From Ipomoea triloba (taxonomy: Eukaryota > Streptophyta > Magnoliopsida > Solanales > Convolvulaceae): 64,000 nt of DNA. The stretch is taken from NCBI RefSeq assembly GCF_003576645.1, contig NC_044916.1, positions 10,493,793 through 10,557,792 of the forward strand, in the 5' to 3' direction. Of this stretch, positions 55,916-64,000 are shown piece after piece. Numbering within the stretch: the first letter of the stretch is position 1; each line of letters starts with the position of its first letter. The notes under the pieces are model-generated. The model was not told where the DNA came from. It was given only the letters and a program-made list of their open reading frames with translations, and did not search any database. Both the position numbers and the translations under genes were made by a program.

Positions 55916-56143
55916 TCAGCGTGCCGTGCAATAGCAGTTGAGGGGAGATTCAGGATCAAGTTGCGTACATTTGCCACCATCTGGGAAACTGTGGTTCACA
56001 CAAAATTGATTACAATCTTTATATTTTGGATCGGAACAAGGCCCCTGGTACACAAATGTTGTACTACAATGGGAAAGCAACGGAAGCATGAGGAAACCCA
56101 AAAACAAGCAACAAATTTGAAGTTTTGCTGTTTCTGAAACCAT
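55916..56143 (-). CDS. DEFL5: single-exon defensin-like peptide
   Basis: A 75-aa open frame starting MVSETAKLQICCLFLGFLML, a signal peptide, and continuing TFVYQGPCSDPKYKDCNQFC with the family spacing C-x7-C-x3-C-x10-C-x10-C-x1-C, ending CYCTAR. The region where the other copies have their intron (after LLSH) is continuous, with no GT...AG gap. The last part is more acidic (QLDPESP) than in DEFL2 and DEFL4. This is the most divergent copy. It has its own TATA box and lies 830 bp from the palindromic array. Function inferred from family. Confidence 0.85.
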   Translation of the reverse strand: MVSETAKLQICCLFLGFLMLPLLSHCSTTFVYQGPCSDPKYKDCNQFCVNHSFPDGGKCTQLDPESPLNCYCTAR

Positions 56144-56204
56144 TTTGCCTTCTTAGCAACTCTCTCTCTCTATATATTTTATTGTTTTGATACACAATTT
56201 GATG

Positions 56205-56218
56205 TTTATATTTATAGT
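56205..56218 (-). promoter_or_regulatory. DEFL5 TATA box
   Basis: Minus-strand CACTATAAATATAAAC about 65 bp upstream of the ATG, followed upstream by CCATAGAATTGAAACCG on the plus strand, the core of the unit amplified at 57 kb. Confidence 0.65.
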
Positions 56219-56884
56219 GATTATCATCCGTAATTTCGGTACCATAGAATTGAAACCGTTTTAAAACATTACCAAAAAGCAGAGATCGAATATTTATTTA
56301 CTATTGTAAAAGCAGAAATTTAATTTTTATTTTGAAGTTCAAAATATCATATTACGATTCTATATCAACGTAAATGGGTAAAAAATCTCTGTACGTAACA
56401 GTCTGGTTCTCCACTTCAATGCTCTCTTATTGCAGGACTTTCAGACTCAAACCACATGTTCTTCAAAAAAAAGTTGAAGGGCTTCTATAGCTTAATCTCA
56501 AATGAAGGGTAGATTTTAGATGGGTTGATGTTTATCAGAGCTTTAGTATGGATTTTAAGTGATGCATGTCTCTAGGGCAGTCTAGGGTAATTTCTAAAGA
56601 CTTTCCAAACCCGCATGAGTTCAAGCATTCTCAAATGTGGTGTTTTTTTATTGGTTTTTAATGTGCCAACTAGGAGAGAGGGGATCAGATAAAAAGAGAA
56701 AAGAAAAAAATGAAATAAAAATAAAACAAATTTGCACACCCGGCTGGGCGCATTTTTTTTTTTTTTTGGGTTTTATTGGTTTTTAAGGTGCCAACTAAGA
56801 GAGAGGGGTTCGGATAAAAATAAAACAAATTAAAGACACACCCGGCTCAACCCTCCTCCCGTCCCAACGGTCAGCACACTTAGT
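56219..56884. other. Upstream region of DEFL5; short direct repeat
   Basis: GGTTTTTAATGTGCCAACTA and GAGAGAGGGG with ATAAAAATAAAACAAATT occur twice (about 56650 and 56765). No gene. Confidence 0.45.
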
Positions 56885-56970
56885 GATAGGGGACTGGTTA
56901 CATGGTTTGCTTCATTCACATGGGTCCTCATGCTTAAGGGACGAGGTGCTGAACCACTACGCCAAACGGT
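56885..56970 (-). repeat. SINE-like sequence
   Basis: Minus-strand ACCGTTTGGCGTAGTGGTTC contains an exact A-box consensus TGGCGTAGTGG near a CCCATGTGAATGAAGC tail. B box not clear. Confidence 0.4.
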
Positions 56971-56974
56971 ACAG

Positions 56975-57589
56975 ATACGATTTCAATTCTATGAAAATTT
57001 TACAAAATTACCAAAATCACTTATGAAAATCACTTTTAATACGGTTTCAATTCTATGAAAATTTTACAAACTTACCAAAATCGCTTATGAAAATCACTAT
57101 AAATATAGATACGGTTTCAATTCTATGATAATTTTACAAAGTTGCCAAAATCGTTTATGAAAATCACTATAAATACAGATACGGTTCAATTCTATGAAAA
57201 TTTTAAAAAATTACCAAAATCACTTATGAAAATTACTATAAATACGGATAAGGTTTCAATTCTAGAAAAATTTTACAAAATTACCAAAATGGTTTATGAA
57301 AATCACTATAAATACAACCTTATCCGTATTTATAGTGACTTTCATAAGTGATTTTGGTAACTTTTTAAAATTTCATAGAATTGAAACTGTATCTGTATTT
57401 ATAGTGATTTTGGTAGCTTTGTAAAATTTTCATAGAATTGAAACAATAATGTATTTATAGTGATTTTCGTAAGTTATTTTGGTAACTTTGTAAAATTTTC
57501 ATAGAATTGAAACAATACTGTATTTATAGTGATTTTTCATAAGCGATTTTGATAATTTTGTACAATTTTCATAGACTTGAAACTGTACC
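56975..57589. repeat. Palindromic array of nine DEFL-promoter-like units
   Basis: Five tandem units (56975-57320) read GGTTTCAATTCTATGAAAAT, TTTACAAAATTACCAAAATC, then TTATGAAAATCACTATAAAT, unit length 65-71 bp. Four more (57321-57589) repeat the same text in reverse complement. Each complete unit carries a CTATAAATA TATA-like box; the two halves point toward each other at about 57320. The unit matches the block upstream of DEFL5 (ATTTATAGTGATTATCAT, CCATAGAATTGAAACCG) and the other DEFL genes. One inverted unit is shortened to 56 bp. Confidence 0.85.
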
Positions 57590-58430
57590 AAAAGATATAA
57601 TACAAAAATAAAAATTAAGTAAATATAATTAACACTTGGTATCATTATGGTTATTAAATTTATTATTAAAATACATTCGATATTTTATTTAAATTAGAGA
57701 TTAATAAATATGTGTGATTAATGAATAAATAATTTATTTTCAAAAAAATGAATAAATAATTTTTTTTCCACTAATGTCCATTTTCTCCTCTATTAATAAA
57801 TATGTGTGGTCATTTTACGTGAGAAGGGTGAGATTTTTTGGCAAAAAGTTCATACTTTTTTTTTTTAAATGATTCAAACTATAATGCATTTTCAAGATTT
57901 TTCTGTGTTTGGCTTTTAATTTAATTAATGAAAAGTTAAGTCAATATAAAATACTTATTCTGATCTAGTCAAAAGAAAAATGACCCATTTTAGTAGAAAA
58001 TGTCTTTAGAAATCTTATTCTGATCTAGTCAAAAAAAAAAAAAAAAAAAAGACCCATTTTAGTAGAAAATGTCTTTAGAAAATTTTACTCGAAAAACATT
58101 TCTCGAATATGATGAAGAGTATTTTTGCTTAAGCTAAGATAGATGAGTAATTGTCGTTCTCTTGATTAATTAAAATTATTTTAATTATTAATTTTTAAAA
58201 GTTAGGGACTCAATATAGTTTTGAATGTCTGATACTTTAACACTTTGTTTCCACTTCTTGGATATGAATTAGTCAACTTGTAAGTTGTAACAGAGAAAAG
58301 TTTTTGGGTAGCAAATAATTAACTGCAAATTAAAGGGCATAAAATGTAGATGAGGCTACCAGAACCATTAAAGGGTGCTAAGTGCTAAGTGCTAACTGCA
58401 TGACTGCACCCACATTCGCAACATCCCGAA
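57590..58430. repeat. AT-rich spacer with a 64-66 bp direct repeat
   Basis: TTATTCTGATCTAGTCAAAA, ATGACCCATTTTAGTAG (GACCC in the second) and AAAATGTCTTTAGAAA occur at about 57954-58012 and 58015-58080. No gene. Confidence 0.7.
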
Positions 58431-58945
58431 TTACTTCTGAAAAATGTTTTCTAAATCATTTTTTGGAAAACAGTTTCATTTCCTGTGTTTGAATGTATTA
58501 TGGAAAACTTTCTTTGTGTGTTTGGTTCATTTTTTGGAAAATGGGTAGAATTGTATAATTAAACATTGTAACTATTTTATTTAAAATATAAAAAATTATA
58601 ATAATATTAAAATAATGTTATTTATTAAAAAATAGAATTATAAAAATAAAAATAAAAATAAAACTTAGCCGGAAACTATGGGTTTCTGGCGGTTTCCCCA
58701 CCTCCTTGGTCCACGCTCATGGGTGATATGGCTTGATTTTGGCCGAGAACATGCGAAACGACCATTTTGGCGATTCCGAAAAATGACTTACTGAAAAAAA
58801 TCTCGTAAGTCATTTTCCGGAAAAATGAACTGATTTTCCTTGGTCAACGGAAAACATTTTTCGTTGACCACATTTTCCGGACGTTGTCAAACACCAAAAA
58901 CTCGAAAAACGTTTTCCGAAAGTCATTTTACGCGTTACCAAACAC
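58431..58945. mobile_element. Truncated Harbinger-type element
   Basis: TGTGTTTGGTTCATTTTTTG, then TTTTCCGTTGACCACATTTT-like text in the right arm and TTACCAAACAC at the end match the GGGTG(T/C)GTTTGG family, but both outer termini are missing; the right one is cut by the GC-rich MITE. Confidence 0.6.
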
Positions 58946-59796
58946 TAGTACTGTCAAAGTGGGGTCGAAACCCGTGGGTTGGCCCGCACCCGCCTTGCGG
59001 TGGGGCAGGTTAAGGCTACGAAAAAGGCAACCCGCTAAGGCCCGCAACCCGCGAGCTTAGCCCGTGCGGGCCAAGCCACTTTTTAAAAAAATAAAATATA
59101 TATATATAATATAATTAAACAATCATTATAACATTATAAATTATTTAGTTATTTACCCCCAATTCGCCCAGACTCCCACCCGTAAAGGCTAAAATCCTAA
59201 TTCCTAAACCTAAGTTCGCAGTTCGCACAGCACAGCGCCACACAGCAGACAGCAGGCCATAACTTAATTGTTAATTACATTGTTATTTAATTACAGTTTT
59301 GTATTTTTTTAATTGTTAATTACACTGTATTTTTTTTTTTTAAACACTGTATTTTTTTATTGTTAATTAAACTATTATTGATTGCTTGAATTATAGTTAA
59401 ACTATTGTTAATTGCTTGAATTATATTTAAGTTATTTGTTGTTTTTTTTTTGAAAACTAATTAAGTTATTTGTTAATGATTTAATGGTTAGTATATTGCT
59501 AGATACTTAGACAGTGTTCTATACTGGACAGTAGCTATTTGTTAATTAAACTATTGTTAATGGCTTGAATTATATTTAAGCTATTTGTTAATTGTTTTGA
59601 ATTATAATTTAAGCTATTTGTTAATTAGTTAATTTCACAAAATAAAAAATAAATAAATAAAAAGAGGCCCGCCAACTAGCGCTGGGCGGATTAGGGTTGC
59701 GTGAATACTGGCCCGCGGGCCTGGCGGGCTGGCCCGCAACAACCCACCAAAAATTAGGCCCGCGGTTGGGCGGGCCGACCCGCTATGACAGTACTA
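58946..59796. mobile_element. GC-rich hAT-type MITE (TAGTACTGTC ends)
   Basis: 851 bp; ends TAGTACTGTCAAAGTGGGG and the complement of TAGTACTGTCATAGCGGGT. Both arms are full of GGCCCGC/GCGGGCC words; the centre is AT-rich with GTTAATTGCTTGAATTATA repeats. Flanks do not match, so the host site is rearranged. Confidence 0.75.
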
Positions 59797-59884
59797 CATA
59801 GTTGTGTGGACCACGGTAAAAAAATGACGTCGTTTTGCGTATTTTTTCTTTCACTCGACTCGCTACAACTTAAATTATAATAAC

Positions 59885-60045
59885 TCATTATGCATACTAT
59901 TCTAAAGCATGATGTACATTATTCTAACTCATAAACTACATTATCTTACCACAAAAAATTATTATTCTAACACATAATGTACATTATTCTAACACATAAA
60001 GTACATTATTCTAACTCATAAAATACATTATTCTAATTCATAAAA
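59885..60045. repeat. Minisatellite (TACATTATTCTAACTCATAAA)n
   Basis: About six units of 21-27 bp, in a block bounded by TGTGGACCACGG and CATGGACCATGGTTCAC words that may be a MITE's ends. Confidence 0.7.
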
Positions 60046-60174
60046 TTTACAATGTCTTTTAAAACTGTGGTCCATAAAACTGTGTAGACCACAATCCACA
60101 CAATAATTTACCCTGCTACATGGACCATGGTTCACAATAAAATTTGCCATAGATATATAAAAAAATACTAGGAC

Positions 60175-60775
60175 TGTGTTTGGTAGAGCTTATTTTAAGC
60201 TACTAATAAGATGCTCTGTTTGATAATGCTCGCAAAATAAGCTAGTGGCTTAAAATAATAGCTTATTTTGAAACGGTACCTTAGGTAGCTTTTCAAAAAT
60301 AACCTAGTAGCTTCCTAACTTTTTTCCATCTTTATCCTTATTATTTTAAATAAATAACATCATTTACCCCTTTCAATTACAACCCTTTTAGCTTCTTTTC
60401 TTAAATATGTTTGGTTGTATTGACATTTGTGCCTTTGAGCATTAATTTTTGTATGAACTATAAACATTTTGTTTTACTTTATATATTTTTAAATATATGT
60501 TTTTACTTTATATTTTATTAAAATATATTGGTTTCATTATTTTATATTTTAATATGTAAACAAACCTATTTAAATTTAAAACTATTTAAATTTTATAAAA
60601 ATGTCATTTTTAGTCTTTTTATATTTACCAGCTTATCAAAAAGTTAATTTTACCAAACACTTTTAAACATAACAGCTAGCTTAATAGCTCTTTAGATTTT
60701 AGCTCCTAGCTTATAGCTTTTCAGCTTTCAGCTACCTTTTCAGCTAGGTTTGCCAAACATAGCCTAGATGTACTC
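60175..60775. mobile_element. hAT-like MITE, second copy
   Basis: CTGTGTTTGGTAGAGCTTAT at the left and TTTGCCAAACATAGCC at the right; interior closely follows 33940-34545 (AAATATGTTTTTACTTTATA type words). Confidence 0.7.
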
Positions 60776-61250
60776 CGGAAATCATACTTTCAAATTTTAC
60801 TCCCACTTGTGTTTAAATTTGATTGGGGAAGAAGAAGAAAAAAAAAATGAATAAACATCATGCCCCCTTAAATTGAGCAAGCAAAACATGTCAACTCATA
60901 TGGATTAAAAAATAGGGGTGTGAATTGGGAGTAGATGTAAAATTACTCTATATATATATATATATATGCATATTAAGGGAATGTGCTGTTTTGTTGGTTA
61001 AGATTGTATTAATAGGTTTTAATGTTTTATTCGATAAGATTTGGATGGTTTTGGTGTAAGATTGTAAGAATATTTAATTAGGATATTGTTGAACTAAAAA
61101 ATAATTGAATATTAAATTTAATTGATACTTTTAAATAATGTTGATATCACTTGGTCAATGGCATTGCGTTCTAGTGGCACGAAGTGATTTTTTCATATGA
61201 AAAGTCATGGGTTTGAATCAAAAAGTAGTCATGAACAAATACTACATTNT
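60776..61250. other. Spacer with SINE-like block
   Basis: GCGTTCTAGTGGCACGAAGT followed by AAGTCATGGGTTTGAATC (about 61168-61220) is the same kind of A/B-box pair as at 40645. A single N is at 61250. No gene. Confidence 0.4.
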
Positions 61251-61808
61251 ATGTAAAATTACAATTTTCAGAGTGATTGTAGTGAACAATCAAATGTTTT
61301 CTATAATTATATATTTTAATCACATTACTTTGATTGGTAATTTCTAATGGAAAAACATTTTATTGTAACTTTGTATTACAAGATTTTGAATGATAATACC
61401 TTATTTAACTATCCATCTTTTTAGTTGTACTGTGCAAAATAACTAGCAATCTACGGATGCTCATCTATATGTTGTAGAATTTGCAATCTTGATCTTCCCC
61501 ATTACGGATGCTTATGTAATTTGGTAAAAATGGTGGTTACTATACTTGAATAAATCCTCAATTATTCATTCCAATTGTTCGTTTTACCATTCCAATTCTT
61601 CATTTTATAAAAAAAAAATGGTGCATTGGAAGCTAAACATGGGTCATTGTATCATTGATTGTTGATTCCAATTATTATTAATCTTTATCATTAATTGCAA
61701 AATACTAATTCACACTTATTAGTTAAAAAATGTTGATTACTATACTTGAATAAATGAAATAATAATATTAAATTTTGTAGCCTCGATTTAAAATCTATTA
61801 TGTTAATA

Positions 61809-61847
<39 letters not shown>

Positions 61848-62766
61848 AATACTCCGTAGTAATAATAATCTAAAATTCTTAATATAATTTTCCTAATAAT
61901 AATAATAATAATAATATAATAATAATCCATAACTCTTAATATAAGTTTGTAACTAAATTTTCCTATTAAATCTGTTTATAAAGGTAATTATAAATATAGA
62001 ATTGAGAAATTCCTATGATATTTTATTTAATTGATATTATTCCTAATATATTTTATCTAAAAGGCTTCCTTCCTTTTTTATAACATTGTTCCATATGTTA
62101 ATCCGTTTAATATGCTAATCTATATAGGTAATTACCATATACTATTACCATCTAAATAATCCGTGGTAATTACACTATATTTAACATCTAAATTTATTAT
62201 GGTCATTAAACATAGAGATTTCATTCTTACGATAATTTTATATATTTTTACTTCAGATAATGTCAATTACCCGTGCATTTCATTTGATTACTTTTGAATA
62301 AAATCTTAAAAATTATGACAACTAATGAATTAATATTGTTGTTCGTAATATAAATTTTATCAAATCAGTTAACGAAATTGATAATACACATATTACATCC
62401 ATAATTAGAGGAGATTAACAAAATTATGATAATTATTTCAATTCACGTATTATTATGCTAATTCACATATTATTACGTCCATATAATTATGTAAATTATT
62501 TCAATTCACAGATTATTGCACATATAAAATTATGCTAATGGTTACTTTGGAATAAAATCTTAATAATTATGGTCATTGAGAAATTAGTTCAAACATTATA
62601 CTTTTATTAAACGGTTTTTTATACTTGCCGTAATTTTATCTAATCAATTCAAGAAATTAATGGTACACATATTACGGACATAATTAAAGAAAATTAAACA
62701 TATACATATATATTACGGATAAAATTAAAGAAAATTAAACATACACATATTACGTCCATAATTAAA
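61251..62766. other. AT-rich region, first copy of a duplication
   Basis: Contains paired (TAA)n tracts near 61810 and 61898, an ACTCCGTAGT word, and repeated AAATTATGCTAATTCACATA text. No gene. Confidence 0.5.
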
Positions 62767-63316
62767 NTACAATTTTCAGAGTGATTTTAGTGAACAATCA
62801 AATGTTTTCTATAATTATATATTTTAATCACATTACTTTGATTGGTAATTTCTAATGGAAAAACATTTTATTGTAACTTTGTATTACAAGATTTTGAATG
62901 ATAATACCTTATTTAACTATCCATCTTTTTAGTTGTACTGTGCAAAATAACTAGCAATCTACGGATGCTCATCTATATGTTGTAGAATTTGCAATCTTGA
63001 TCTTCCCCATTACGGATGCTTATGTAATTTGGTAAAAATGGTGGTTACTATACTTGAATAAATCCTCAATTATTCATTCCAATTGTTCGTTTTACCATTC
63101 CAATTCTTCATTTTATAAAAAAAAAATGGTGCATTGGAAGCTAAACATGGGTCATTGTATCATTGATTGTTGATTCCAATTATTATTAATCTTTATCATT
63201 AATTGCAAAATACTAATTCACACTTATTAGTTAAAAAATGTTGATTACTATACTTGAATAAATGAAATAATAATATTAAATTTTGTAGCCTCGATTTAAA
63301 ATCTATTATGTTAATA

Positions 63317-63355
<39 letters not shown>

Positions 63356-64000
63356 AATACTCCGTAGTAATAATAATCTAAAATTCTTAATATAATTTTC
63401 CTAATAATAATAATAATAATAATATAATAATAATCCATAACTCTTAATATAAGTTTGTAACTAAATTTTCCTATTAAATCTGTTTATAAAGGTAATTATA
63501 AATATAGAATTGAGAAATTCCTATGATATTTTATTTAATTGATATTATTCCTAATATATTTTATCTAAAAGGCTTCCTTCCTTTTTTATAACATTGTTCC
63601 ATATGTTAATCCGTTTAATATGCTAATCTATATAGGTAATTACCATATACTATTACCATCTAAATAATCCGTGGTAATTACACTATATTTAACATCTAAA
63701 TTTATTATGGTCATTAAACATAGAGATTTCATTCTTACGATAATTTTATATATTTTTACTTCAGATAATGTCAATTACCCGTGCATTTCATTTGATTACT
63801 TTTGAATAAAATCTTAAAAATTATGACAACTAATGAATTAATATTGTTGTTCGTAATATAAATTTTATCAAATCAGTTAACGAAATTGATAATACACATA
63901 TTACATCCATAATTAGAGGAGATTAACAAAATTATGATAATTATTTCAATTCACGTATTATTATGCTAATTCACATATTATTACGTCCATATAATTATGT
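62767..64000. repeat. Near-exact second copy of 61260-62492 after a single N
   Basis: After the N at 62767 the sequence repeats the upstream segment at a constant offset of 1508 to the end of the window. I noticed one difference (GATTGTAGTG against GATTTTAGTG at 61279/62787). Confidence 0.9.

Noticed and set aside
1..64000. Integrated pararetrovirus or other virus sequence
   Set aside because: All reverse transcriptase, integrase and RNase H pieces have Ty1/copia or LINE order; no movement-protein or coat-protein motif was seen.

Overview
This is nuclear DNA of a flowering plant. It is AT-rich and dense in Helitrons, Ty1/copia remnants, MULEs, Harbinger-, hAT- and Stowaway-type MITEs, and long (TA)n and (TAA)n tracts. 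It also holds a nuclear-type tRNA-Cys gene, a broken plant PPR gene and a nuclear copy of plastid DNA. A eudicot is likely. Convolvulaceae (morning glory or sweet potato type) is a weak guess, resting mainly on Helitrons that seem to carry an RPA-like remnant. Most of the window is transposon debris. The only gene family that still looks functional is a set of small secreted cysteine-rich (defensin-like, DEFL) peptides, all on the minus strand.

Layout. 0.4-3.8 kb: a broken MuDR-type transposase gene and one end of its element. 3.9-4.8 kb: a gene-less relative of the DEFL-bearing segment, interrupted by a MITE. 5.0-7.9 kb: a Helitron with a decayed helicase and a 75 bp foldback insertion. 10.5-11.65 kb: DEFL1, a pseudogene. 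12.0-13.7 kb: the 5' half of a copia element. 15.8 kb: tRNA-Cys. 16.5-17.5 kb: PPR pseudogene. 18-25.4 kb: TIR elements, a FAR1-like fragment, a CACTA end, a Helitron end and a foldback element built of short repeats. 25.8-33 kb: a patchwork of Helitron pieces, copia pieces and plastid trnA-intron DNA. 34.5-35.7 kb: DEFL2, intact. 36.8-41.3 kb: a second Helitron holding nested elements, including a TIR element split by a truncated LINE. 41.1-49.8 kb: a tandem duplication carrying DEFL3 (pseudogene) and DEFL4 (intact); its two halves act as empty sites for each other's insertions, including a 2.1 kb gene-capturing MULE. 52-56 kb: Harbinger-type elements and DEFL5 (single exon). 57.0-57.6 kb: a palindromic array of nine copies of a DEFL-promoter-like unit. 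58-64 kb: more MITEs and a long duplication joined by a single N.

DEFL2 and DEFL4 have two exons: a signal-peptide exon with a phase-1 junction, then a six-cysteine exon. DEFL5 has the same product type without the intron. The copies share a TATA-containing upstream block, and that block is what has been amplified at 57 kb. The family spread by segmental and tandem duplication; DEFL1 and DEFL3 have since decayed.

Caution on the assembly: single Ns at 23804, 30176 and 62767 are each followed by a near-exact copy of nearby upstream sequence. These are probably contig-overlap artefacts. All calls come from reading the sequence; no database search was run.
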